DNA of 64,000 bases from CBDBND01 sp965262665 (lineage in GTDB: Bacteria; Pseudomonadota; Alphaproteobacteria; Rhodospirillales; Rhodospirillaceae). The DNA lies in NCBI GenBank assembly GCA_965262665.1, contig OZ253551.1, forward strand, positions 62,001 through 126,000. The letters are read 5' to 3'. Below are positions 29,320 through 37,963 of this stretch, piece by piece; position 1 is the stretch's first letter, and every line of letters begins with the position of its first letter. Under the pieces are notes generated by a model. It did not search any database and was not told where the DNA came from. It saw only the letters and a list, made by a program, of their open reading frames with translations. The position numbers and the translations under genes were made by a program.

Positions 29320-30387
29320 ATGCCGATATATGAGTTCGGACAGGAGCGTATAAGCCGTGTTGAGGAAACAACTTTCAGCTTGGGTGGTCTGCAAGAGCGT
29401 CGGGATTTGCAGCGTCTTCTGCGGGATCACATTGAAGTAATTGCACCGGAAACACTTGTCATCTCGGAGGAGTTTGGCGACTGGGAGGATTCTCGGCGTC
29501 GCATTGATCTACTTGGCATTGACAAAGCAGCGAACCTCGTCGTCATTGAATTAAAGCGTACGGAGGATGGAGGACATATGGAGCTTCAATCCATCCGATA
29601 TGCGGCGATGGTTTCTACGATGACCTTCGATCAAGCAGCCGACGTATTTGGTCGATATCTCACAAAACTAGATAAAGAGAATGAAGATCCGCATGCCACT
29701 ATTCTGGATTTTCTCGGTTGGGAGGAGCCCGATGATGATCAGTTTGCACAGGACATTAGGATCGTACTTGCATCTGCAGAATTTTCGCGTGAGCTGACGG
29801 CATCAGTGCTATGGCTCAATGATCACGATGTTGAGATTCGATGTGTTCGATTGAAACCGTATACTCTTGATGGTCGCGTCTTAGTGGATGTTCAGCAAAT
29901 CATACCTCTGCCAGAAGTGGCCGAGTATCAGGTACAAGTTCGTGAAAAAGCCCGAAAGGAGCGACAGGCCCGCATAAGCGGCGCAGATTTCACACGTTTC
30001 GATATTCAGATTGCAGACGAACGGCATTCTTCAATGTGGAAGAGAAACGCCATCTTTGTGGTCTGCAAACACTTGTCAGAAAAGGGTGTTAACCCAGATG
30101 AGATTGCCGCACTATTTGATTGGCGCTCAACGCATCGCACCTGGCGTGCGGCTGAAGGGGAAGTAGACGCATCGGAGTTTGTAAGGCTCGCTTCCGACGA
30201 AGCGACCGCTGTTGGTTGGTCATTTAATCCACGGCGATGGTTTTGTGATGATGGCGAGCTTGTTCACGCCAACGGCAAGACTTATGCGTTTTCGAACCAA
30301 TGGAGTGGAGAAAACTGGCACCGGGCCATGAATCTTCTTAAAGAAAAGTATCCTCAGTTCGGTATTGATTTCTCTGCTGTACCGTAA
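29320..30387 (+). CDS. NucS/DUF91-like PD-(D/E)XK domain protein
   Basis: A 355-residue protein starting at ATG 29320 behind an AAGAAGGG ribosome site. Residues about 50-90 give a nuclease-type core: EEFGDWEDSRRRIDLLGIDK followed by NLVVIELKRTEDGG, with the Asp and Glu-x-Lys of PD-(D/E)XK enzymes, as in NucS/DUF91-like proteins. The rest is a helical middle and a C-terminal region of unknown function (WRAAEGEVDASEFVRLASDE). It is transcribed away from the endonuclease-like gene. It looks intact. Its role in DNA repair or defence is inferred from fold and company only. Confidence 0.65.
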   Translation: MPIYEFGQERISRVEETTFSLGGLQERRDLQRLLRDHIEVIAPETLVISEEFGDWEDSRRRIDLLGIDKAANLVVIELKRTEDGGHMELQSIRYAAMVSTMTFDQAADVFGRYLTKLDKENEDPHATILDFLGWEEPDDDQFAQDIRIVLASAEFSRELTASVLWLNDHDVEIRCVRLKPYTLDGRVLVDVQQIIPLPEVAEYQVQVREKARKERQARISGADFTRFDIQIADERHSSMWKRNAIFVVCKHLSEKGVNPDEIAALFDWRSTHRTWRAAEGEVDASEFVRLASDEATAVGWSFNPRRWFCDDGELVHANGKTYAFSNQWSGENWHRAMNLLKEKYPQFGIDFSAVP

Positions 30388-30501
30388 TGAGAACGCCGGT
30401 GCAAAAATGATCCACAGGAACGGCGGGATAATCTCGCTGTAGCGGCGTAATAGTACGCCAGTCTTTTTAGTCTCTGAAGCCAGGTTGCGCTGGCTGGAGG
30501 C

Positions 30502-30833
30502 TTGGGGATGTACACTGTGGATTTATATCGGCGGGTTCGGCTTGCGTGCCACCATGAGAAGTTGACCCAACGCGAAGCTGCGCGGCGGTTTGGGATTGAC
30601 CGGCGGACGGTGGTGAAGATTTTGTTGCACGCCGTGCCTCCTGGTTACCGGCGCACCAAGCCGATCCGTCGTCCGAAGTTGGGGCCGTTCACAGGGCTCA
30701 TCGATCAGATCCTTGAGGACGATTGAGCACTTCCGAAGCAGCAGCGCCATACGGCCAACACATCTTTGAACGGCTCTACGCCGAGTATGGCTTTGAGGGC
30801 GGCTACACCAAACAGACCGTGTGAAAACTCTGG
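30502..30833 (+). pseudogene. istA: IS21-family istA, N-terminal fragment
   Basis: GTG or ATG-started frame encoding the helix-turn-helix of IstA (KLTQREAARRFGIDRRTVVK then GYRRTKPIRRPKLGPFTGLI), interrupted by TGA at 30724-30726 and continuing as LPKQQRHTA and, after a frameshift, YAEYGFEGGYT. The remainder of istA is gone; an IS1182 relic follows. Part of the same IS21 reappears as istB at 31397. Confidence 0.7.
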
Positions 30834-30878
30834 GTAGCGAGGGATTCCGTCCGGCTCATGGCGATGTTAGGGTCCGCC

Positions 30879-31396
30879 ATGAGACACATCCCTGGCATTG
30901 ACCGCTCTCAGGTTCTGCTTCTGCCGGAAGCAGTGAACGATTACGTGGGCCGGGATAACCCGGTCCGTTTCATCGACGCTTTCGTGGCTGGTTTGGACCT
31001 AGCGGCCGCTGGTTTCGAGCGCGCCGCGCCGAAGGCGACAGGTCGTCCCGGCTACGATCCGGCGGACCTGCTGAAGCTCTACATATACGGCTATCTCAAT
31101 CGGGTACGTTCGAGCCGCCGGCTGGAGGCTGAGCGCAAGCGTAATCTCGAAGTGATCTGGCTGTTGCGGCGTTTGTCGCCGGACTTCAAGACGATCGCCG
31201 ATTTCCGGCGGATCAATCAGGCGGCGTTCCGCCAGGTATTTCGGGAGTTCGTGAAGCTATACCACGAACTGGAGCTGTTCGGACGCGAGCTGGTGGCGGT
31301 TGACGGTACACGGATCAAGGCAGTGAACAGCCGGAAGCGGAACTTCACCAAAGCGAAGCTGGCGAAGGCGTTGGCCTTGGCCGTGCCGCTTGCCAG
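30879..31396 (+). pseudogene. IS1182-family transposase, N-terminal fragment
   Basis: Starts MRHIPGIDRSQVLLLPEAVN, continues YVGRDNPVRFIDAFVAGLDL, DLLKLYIYGYLNRVRSSRRL and ELVAVDGTRIKAVNSRKRNF, the DUF772 and first catalytic Asp region of IS1182-type transposases. It is cut at about 31396, where IS21 istB sequence begins. The C-terminal half of the catalytic domain is absent. Confidence 0.8.
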
Positions 31397-31776
31397 CAGG
31401 GCCTGAAGGTCCGCTTCATCACCGCCGCCAAAGCCTGGTGCACGAACTCATCGAGGCCCACGATGACCAATGTCTGTTGCGGTTGCAAAAGCAACTTACC
31501 GGCCAGAACCTGCTGATCATCGACGAGTTAGGCTTCGTGCCGCTGTCAAAGACCGGTGCCGAACTGCTCTTTGAACTCATCAGCCAATGCTATGAATGTG
31601 GTTCCATCATCATTACCTCGAACCTGCCGTTCGACGAATGGACCGACACCTTTGGTTCCGAACGGCTCACCGGCGCCGTGCTCGACAGGCTGACCCATCA
31701 TGACCATAGCCTAGAGATGAATGGCGGCAGCTTCAGGCTCAAGCACAGCAAAAAGCGCAAGATCCCCCAAAAATGA
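31397..31776 (+). pseudogene. istB: IS21-family istB, C-terminal fragment
   Basis: After GLKVRFITAAKA (31397-31432) the frame shifts and continues LVHELIEAHDDQCLLRLQKQ, LLIIDELGFVPLSKTGAELL (Walker B) and IIITSNLPFDEWTDTFGSER to the usual IstB end. The Walker A half is missing. With the istA fragment it brackets the IS1182 relic, showing that an IS1182 insertion or a rearrangement split an IS21. Confidence 0.8.
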
Positions 31777-32006
31777 GAACTCACAACCGACCGCCTTGAC
31801 CCCGTGGACCCACCGGTCCCTTCCCCGCGCCCTGCTGCGTCTGCGTTCGAGGCGCGCGCCGCAGTGCGCGCGGGGCCCTCCCATGGACGACAGGGACAAG
31901 CCTACGAGACATCGCAGTGGTGTACTTTTACTCCGGCGAGTGGTGGATATTTATTCCGGCGTTGGCAGTGCCTGAATCGGGCACGGTCGTAGGAAGTCGT
32001 GTGTGG

Positions 32007-35000
32007 TTATACCGGTTTGTCGTCTGAGATAAATATCTCAAGCCGCATATGATGGCGATAGAAAGCATCAAGCCCCCTCGGAACAGCGTAGGTACGTTCT
32101 CTGCGCGTACCCTCTATTGCGTAAGTGACGACAATATAGCGGTCATGAAAGTCGTCTTTGCGTGTCTTGAACCGTGTTTTGTAAATGATCTTGGGCGGCT
32201 GTATCCCTGACGTGGAAAAACGTCCATTGAACACGTCCCGAAGGCTGGTGAAACCTTGTTTTTCCGTTTCGAACTGGGGATTCTTGACTTGCCGCGGCGG
32301 CAGCATTGTAACCCGCACCATTCCTACTTTGGATGCATACTCAGCTATCGCGGCGCTGATTGCCGCTAAACCCTTCTGGCCCTCCAGCGTCCAATAGGCA
32401 TAGGGATCAATGAGGTGGATTTCTTGTACACGGACGCCTTCCAAGCCCCAGAACACGGCATCTAAATTCGGTGCATCTCCCTCCTCAAAGATAAAGTGTC
32501 GGGTTCCTTCGGGCATTGACGGCTGTAGCGGCGGTTTTGCCGGGACCGGGGCTTCGAGCGACGGCTCAGACGCTGAACCTAGGGGAGGCTGAACCGGCCC
32601 GGCTTCGGATAAGGAGGGCTCCGGTGCCTGCTGTGCTTCCACTGTTACTGCTGTCCCGGTGGCGTCTGGGTCGACGGTGACGCCGTTGAACAGGCTGAGA
32701 GAGTCGCTGTCTCGATTCTCAGGTGGAAGCAACGTATCGGCGCTCAATTGTCGTTTGCTCGTGAGCAAACTGTTGAGCTTCAAGTCAAAACTGTGTTGCC
32801 GCAGTGCCGCCGATGGGTGGACCGCCATAGGGTAATACACATGGACCGGTTTGGTTTGGCCGATGCGGAAGAGGCGGTCGGTGCTTTGATCTTCCACGGC
32901 CGGGTTCCACCAGCGGGATAAGTGAATCACATGGTTGGCCGCAGTGAGCGTGAGGCCGACCCCACCCGCCTTGGGTGAGAGGATCAAGACATCGAAGCCG
33001 GGGTCCCTGTTTTGAAAGGCATCCACGATCTTTTGCCGCTTGGGGCCGGGGACTTGGCCGTGAATACGCTCAGGTTTTGAGCGCAGCTCGAAACGCTGAG
33101 CGATGAAGTCGGCGACGAACGCCTGCATTTCCAAGCTCTCGACGAAAATAAGAACCTTTTCGTCGCGATCCTTGATTTCATCGAGCAATTCAACCGTTTT
33201 TGACAGGCGGGCAGAGGCCTGGACGTAGGCCAGCATGTCCCCATAGCCCGTTTCGGGCCGATGGGGGTGGAGCGACGTGTTGCGCAGTTGGTGTAACGTA
33301 CGCAGCATGCCGTCACCGGGAGCATAAGCATCCCGGGCGCGGAACGCGCGGGCGACGATGTTTTGGTACGCGTCTGCTTGGGACGGAGGCATCTCCACCT
33401 CCAACGCGTGTTCGCTCTTGGCGGGTAAGTCATCCAGTTGGTCAGCCTTCATGCGCCGCAGGCCCACAGGCGGTTTGTCTTGCGACCGAACGAAAAGCTC
33501 GCTGTGCAGGGACCGTAGTTTATTGAGATCGTCGCCGGGGTAGGTAATGTGAAAGCTGCGGCTAGAGCCCAGGCGACCGGGCCAGAGCACATCCATGATG
33601 GACCATATGTCCATCAATCGGTTCTCGACGGGCGTTCCCGTCAACCCAATCTTAAAGTTCCCATTTAGAGTCTGAGCCGATCGTGTCAGCTGGCTGGCTG
33701 GGTTCTTAAGTTTCTGAATCTCATCGAACACGATGGTGGAAAATCGCAGCCGAGCAAAGCTGATGTGATAATCCCGCATCGTTTCGTACGTTGTGAGCAC
33801 GACGCCCGAGTTTTTCCAATCCTCCAAGTCCAGCGAGGATTGACCGATTTGTGTGTCTGTGGCCTGTGTTTCGTGGACCCGGAAAGTCTGAAGGTTCTTA
33901 CCATAGGCTTCCACAAGCTCGCCCAGCACGCCAGGTTTGAGGTGTTTCTCGATTTCCGCCTTCCAGTTCGCCAACAGGCCGGTAGGCGCAACAATTAGGG
34001 TGGGGCCGGGGTGTTGATGGCTGCGCCAGGCCAGAAAGCTCAAAGTTTGCAGCGTTTTGCCAAGCCCCATGTCGTCCGCGAGTAGGACCCCAGGGAAGTT
34101 CCAAAGACAGACTTCAACGAACCATTGGAACCCAAAGAGCTGATAATCCATGAGCCGCGTGGTAAGAGCGTCGGGCTGTTGCGCTGGCAGAGTCTGTTCA
34201 GGCTTTCGGGTGGCATCGAATAGTCCGAAGCTGACATCATCAAAGTTCGTTTTAACTGTTAGGAAGCGTTTATTGGCCAAAACTTCAGGTGCTTCTGACC
34301 GGTTGGGTGTTAATTTATCCTCGACGCCGTCAGCTACTAAGGCTGTGTGTAGATCGTTGAGATCGGCCACGGCTTCTTGGGTCTGTTGTGAGACCGGTAT
34401 CTGGGCCCCGTTGAAAACAAACGAGGGCTCACCAGCGATGATTGCCGCTTGCAGGCCCTGGTTCAGTTCCGGTAGATAAGTCGGTGAGACCTCAACGTAG
34501 TCGTCTTCGCCGACGCGCAAACCGAAGGTCTCGGGCACCCAAGAGTTAGGGACTGGTTTGACATAGGGCAGAACTTGTTTCCGCCAAATATCGATCCCCG
34601 TGATGCGTTTTGAGAATTCTTCCGTTTCGATGAACAGGTCGTCCAGATCGAAGGCTTTTTCTTCTCCCAGTTTCTCGCGCAAGTAGCCCGTCGGGTTGGA
34701 GACGAACGCCCGCCGGGTGACAGAATCCGCGCTGGATACCTCCCGGACGGCTTGGAAGGTCTCGCGGAGTGCCGGGTCGATGATCACGAAAGAACCCTTC
34801 TCCAGCGGGTAGGCTGGCCGAGCTTGGGTAAAGCGCCGAAATCTGTCCTTAGCGAAAAGGTCCTGGAGCTTTGGTGGTAAGAGCGCAAACGTTTCTTCGC
34901 TGACTTGATCTTCGCCCGCCTCTTTGGCGACATCCCGGCCAAACAGAACCGGATCGAAATCGAAGTCATCAACATTCACGCCCAACTTCAGGGAAAAGGC

Positions 35001-35597
35001 GCTCGCGTGATAGATCGTTACCGCGGTGAGGTAATCATCTATCTCCACGTTTTCGTCTACTTGGGTCTCAATAGTCTCTTTCAGAGCGGCATACCTGAGG
35101 TGCCGTTCAGCTTCAGGGAGAGGCTCGGTCAACGCATTTGCAGATCGATAAATGCTGAAGGTCGGTTCAGGAATCCGGTAGGTCTTGCCGCCTTGATGAA
35201 TGAACGCCCCATTAGTTTGGGTTGCGACACCAACCCCGCCCCCTTGCACCCATCGCACGCCCAGGAAGAAGCGGTCTGACATGACATTGTCTCGCGCCTC
35301 CAACCGCAAAGCAAAGCGTGTGTCACCCGGAAGGTCCAGGTGCTTCGCATCTGCTTTAGACAGACCGGCGATGGCTGCGTGGCTAAGAAACAGGTGATCG
35401 GTCTTAAACCGCACTGGCGGTTGCTCAACCTCACTTGTCTCCGCAATGAGTATTAAACGGCCGAGCGTCGTGGCTTGGGCCGCATCCGCCTCGGTTAACC
35501 ACCTTTCCGGAAAGAGTTTCTTGCCCAGCAATGGGGGCTTGTGGCGGAGCAACGCGCCGGCTTCAGTTTCTTCATAAATAAAGCGTAAACGCGACAT
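32007..35597 (-). CDS. zorD: ZorD, SNF2-type helicase/translocase of type I Zorya
   Basis: A 1,196-residue SNF2-family ATPase, last gene of the Zorya operon. In Zorya, ZorD is the DNA-acting effector engaged after the ZorAB membrane motor senses phage attack. The N-terminal about 480 residues are a family-specific domain. The helicase core has LLADDMGLGKTLQTLSF (Walker A near 505-513), FDEIQKLKNP (motif II near 623), LSPKAGGVGLTLTAAN (near 875) and STDRLFRIGQT (motif VI near 905). A Pro/Ala/Glu-rich linker (about 970-1030) leads to a separate domain of about 165 residues with an FHDRYIVV motif near 1150. That tail makes it longer than the roughly 1,080 residues I recall for E. coli ZorD. Six bases separate it from zorC. 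Confidence 0.9.
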   Translation of the reverse strand: MSRLRFIYEETEAGALLRHKPPLLGKKLFPERWLTEADAAQATTLGRLILIAETSEVEQPPVRFKTDHLFLSHAAIAGLSKADAKHLDLPGDTRFALRLEARDNVMSDRFFLGVRWVQGGGVGVATQTNGAFIHQGGKTYRIPEPTFSIYRSANALTEPLPEAERHLRYAALKETIETQVDENVEIDDYLTAVTIYHASAFSLKLGVNVDDFDFDPVLFGRDVAKEAGEDQVSEETFALLPPKLQDLFAKDRFRRFTQARPAYPLEKGSFVIIDPALRETFQAVREVSSADSVTRRAFVSNPTGYLREKLGEEKAFDLDDLFIETEEFSKRITGIDIWRKQVLPYVKPVPNSWVPETFGLRVGEDDYVEVSPTYLPELNQGLQAAIIAGEPSFVFNGAQIPVSQQTQEAVADLNDLHTALVADGVEDKLTPNRSEAPEVLANKRFLTVKTNFDDVSFGLFDATRKPEQTLPAQQPDALTTRLMDYQLFGFQWFVEVCLWNFPGVLLADDMGLGKTLQTLSFLAWRSHQHPGPTLIVAPTGLLANWKAEIEKHLKPGVLGELVEAYGKNLQTFRVHETQATDTQIGQSSLDLEDWKNSGVVLTTYETMRDYHISFARLRFSTIVFDEIQKLKNPASQLTRSAQTLNGNFKIGLTGTPVENRLMDIWSIMDVLWPGRLGSSRSFHITYPGDDLNKLRSLHSELFVRSQDKPPVGLRRMKADQLDDLPAKSEHALEVEMPPSQADAYQNIVARAFRARDAYAPGDGMLRTLHQLRNTSLHPHRPETGYGDMLAYVQASARLSKTVELLDEIKDRDEKVLIFVESLEMQAFVADFIAQRFELRSKPERIHGQVPGPKRQKIVDAFQNRDPGFDVLILSPKAGGVGLTLTAANHVIHLSRWWNPAVEDQSTDRLFRIGQTKPVHVYYPMAVHPSAALRQHSFDLKLNSLLTSKRQLSADTLLPPENRDSDSLSLFNGVTVDPDATGTAVTVEAQQAPEPSLSEAGPVQPPLGSASEPSLEAPVPAKPPLQPSMPEGTRHFIFEEGDAPNLDAVFWGLEGVRVQEIHLIDPYAYWTLEGQKGLAAISAAIAEYASKVGMVRVTMLPPRQVKNPQFETEKQGFTSLRDVFNGRFSTSGIQPPKIIYKTRFKTRKDDFHDRYIVVTYAIEGTRRERTYAVPRGLDAFYRHHMRLEIFISDDKPV

Positions 35598-35603
35598 TGG
35601 TGA

Positions 35604-37028
35604 TTACCAATGGGAATGGTATGCGGATTTAGACACTGAGACGCCAGTTTCATTTCTGATTTTTTGAGCCACTTTCATTTGCCAGTTTCCGTCCCTGTCA
35701 CCGACATGGCTCTGCTTCCACCATCCGTTGCGAAGTGCATACGCGTCATACCGCTGGCGGTAGGTCGTTGGAGCGCGAGGATCGCCTCGCTTCCAAATCC
35801 GGCACGCCCCGTTATGGCTCCATTCGGCAATAACCAAGTCGCCGATTGTCAGCAATAAGACAGCGTGGCTTGCGTCGTACGGACCTCTTGAGAACTTTCC
35901 ATGCTGGCTGAAGCTGTCGTCGTCCGTATCTATGGCCATTCGTTCGGCAAGCTCGGTGCCAACCGTATGAAACACGACCCAGGCATCTTCAATGTAGTCC
36001 AAGTAGGCTGTCCAAAAACGACGGCGAGATTTCCACATCCGATTGCCGTCGGCACTATCCATGGATTTGGACACGATCTCGAAGAACTGAGTGATGGCTA
36101 TCCGATTGAGCCAACGTTTAAGGACGCCAACGGCTTGGTCGTCGATTTCATGCCAACGTGCCGATGCCGATGGAAACCGGGGATCATCCAACGACCCAAT
36201 CAGCAGGTTTTTGATTTTGGCTTCAAGCTCTGAACTTGGACTTCGGCTCGCCGACGCCCATGGTAGGAGCAATGCGCGGGCCAGGGCCGGGGTCTGGTGG
36301 GGGAACCGCTCCCGTTGTTGGCTCCCCGCAGAAGGATCCTCGGACCAGTCGATGAGGCGGAGCAACTGGGATTGGCTTGGCTCACTCTGTCGGGCAATGA
36401 CCGTGCACACTATCTTGAAGCACTGTTCGACAAATTTTGACTGTGCGAGAGGGCCGGTGATCCGAGTATCCGCGAGCAAGGAGTCTACAGGGTCATCCGA
36501 TTTCAGTATGTGCGCGGCCAGTACAATTGGTCCGTCCAGTTCGTTCAGCAGTCCTTTCGTATGTAGTTCGTGGAGCAGCTGGGGACGATGTTTCTGAGGG
36601 GCATCCTTGATGGTGCGGTAGATCTGGTCAGTCACCGGACTGTCAGGGTTGTACCCTTCAAGATACTGATAGGTCAGATTCCGCAATGCGAGCTTTGACC
36701 ATGTCTCTCGCACCCGGTTAATGACGGCCCGCACGAGTTCTGGATCGGCGGCCATACAATCACCGTCCACATCTGGTTGTTGGATCAGACTCACACAGGC
36801 CCGGAAATCTTTGTTTGATAGGCCTTTGAGGCTTTGGTGAGCTGTCCAATACACTCTGACCCTATGCACAAATTGCTCTGGGTCCTCGATCTCAACATTC
36901 CCAACCGCGTCACAGGTCTCTGAGAGTTGGTGAACAGCTGAACTGACCAAGGGAACATCGGGGAGCTGCGTGCGAGCGATGCGGCCAGCTTGGGTTTCGA
37001 TGCCGTTGAGGTAGGACTTGAGACTCAC
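35604..37028 (-). CDS. zorC: ZorC, EH_Signature-type protein of type I Zorya
   Basis: A 474-residue protein between zorB and zorD. The C-terminal part (RRRFWTAYLDYIEDAWVVFH, then YDASHAVLLLTIGDLVIAEW and CRIWKRGDPRAPTTYRQRYD) matches the EH_Signature domain of ZorC, thought to bind DNA and to work with ZorD in the cytoplasm. The N-terminal 200 residues are helical. The start overlaps the zorB stop by four bases (ATGA). The presence of zorC with a SNF2 zorD, and the absence of the zorE HNH gene, defines type I rather than type II Zorya. Confidence 0.85.
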   Translation of the reverse strand: MSLKSYLNGIETQAGRIARTQLPDVPLVSSAVHQLSETCDAVGNVEIEDPEQFVHRVRVYWTAHQSLKGLSNKDFRACVSLIQQPDVDGDCMAADPELVRAVINRVRETWSKLALRNLTYQYLEGYNPDSPVTDQIYRTIKDAPQKHRPQLLHELHTKGLLNELDGPIVLAAHILKSDDPVDSLLADTRITGPLAQSKFVEQCFKIVCTVIARQSEPSQSQLLRLIDWSEDPSAGSQQRERFPHQTPALARALLLPWASASRSPSSELEAKIKNLLIGSLDDPRFPSASARWHEIDDQAVGVLKRWLNRIAITQFFEIVSKSMDSADGNRMWKSRRRFWTAYLDYIEDAWVVFHTVGTELAERMAIDTDDDSFSQHGKFSRGPYDASHAVLLLTIGDLVIAEWSHNGACRIWKRGDPRAPTTYRQRYDAYALRNGWWKQSHVGDRDGNWQMKVAQKIRNETGVSVSKSAYHSHW

Positions 37029-37963
37029 GGCATTATGCCTTGCGTAGTCCAGCCCATAACAATCCGAATATCGATGCGCCGGTTACGCCGGTTCTGCTGG
37101 GAGGGATCGTCTGGGTTTGCACTTTCCAATGCAGCCAACTCTCGGCAAACGGATTCAAAGTCCGCCGAAAGGCGGGGATCTGCTGGATAGGCGGTGGTTT
37201 CGAATTCCTTCGCCGGGCGCCGATCTGAATAGGAGGCCACGCCCATCACACGAAAAGCTGACGCGGCTGTCCGAGGGTCGTGGGGATTTTTGGAAAAGAT
37301 CCGGTCAAGCAACGGGTTGTGACGCGCCAAAAACAGATGCGTTGTCGCCGCCCTTTGCCCCCCTAGAACCCAGTTCTGAAAGTCTGGGTCAGCTGCGCTT
37401 TGAAAGCGGGTACAATCCGTGTGTCCTTCGATGAATACGCCATCGATCCAGACTTGCGGTGGTGCATCACTCGGCCGATAGTCCACCAGGCTCCCCAGAT
37501 CACGATCGAATGTGTCTTGGTCGACAAAATCCTCATAGATCCAGGTGCAATCTAAGGCGGCATCTTCATTAAGGAACGCGAGACACGGGACTGTGCTGGC
37601 AAGCGCATCAGCAAGCGATTGCAGTAGACTGAAGGATGTCTCGGGAATCTCGAAGCGGCCGCTTTCGAAGTTCAACACGTTGTCTGAGAAGCGGATGGTG
37701 CCGGTACTAGTGTCGAATTCGATGCGGTCATCATCCAATTGATCGCGGATGCGGTTCAGGACGATCCCGCGAGCAACAACTGCGGCTTGTTCTGTTTTGC
37801 TGACCCGCTCAGCATCGGTAATCGCCTGTTGGCTGGCCAGGAAGTAATAGATTAAAAGGATGATGAGGATCAGGAACAAGCCGACCATCATGTCTGTCAT
37901 GGAGATGAAGTTGGTCTCTTCAACCTCCTCGAACTCATGGTCGTCCCATTCATTCATGGACAT
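37025..37963 (-). CDS. zorB: ZorB, MotB-like inner-membrane stator subunit
   Basis: A 312-residue protein with one N-terminal transmembrane helix (FISMTDMMVGLFLILIILLI). Asp24 near the start of the helix is in the place of the proton-binding aspartate of MotB-type stators and of ZorB. A periplasmic OmpA/peptidoglycan-binding domain follows (FIEGHTDCTRF, GGQRAATTHLFL, then RRIDIRIVM near the end). ZorB dimers with ZorA pentamers form a proton-driven motor anchored to the cell wall. The ATG begins on the base next to the zorA stop, and the stop overlaps zorC. Confidence 0.9.
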   Translation of the reverse strand: MSMNEWDDHEFEEVEETNFISMTDMMVGLFLILIILLIYYFLASQQAITDAERVSKTEQAAVVARGIVLNRIRDQLDDDRIEFDTSTGTIRFSDNVLNFESGRFEIPETSFSLLQSLADALASTVPCLAFLNEDAALDCTWIYEDFVDQDTFDRDLGSLVDYRPSDAPPQVWIDGVFIEGHTDCTRFQSAADPDFQNWVLGGQRAATTHLFLARHNPLLDRIFSKNPHDPRTAASAFRVMGVASYSDRRPAKEFETTAYPADPRLSADFESVCRELAALESANPDDPSQQNRRNRRIDIRIVMGWTTQGIMP

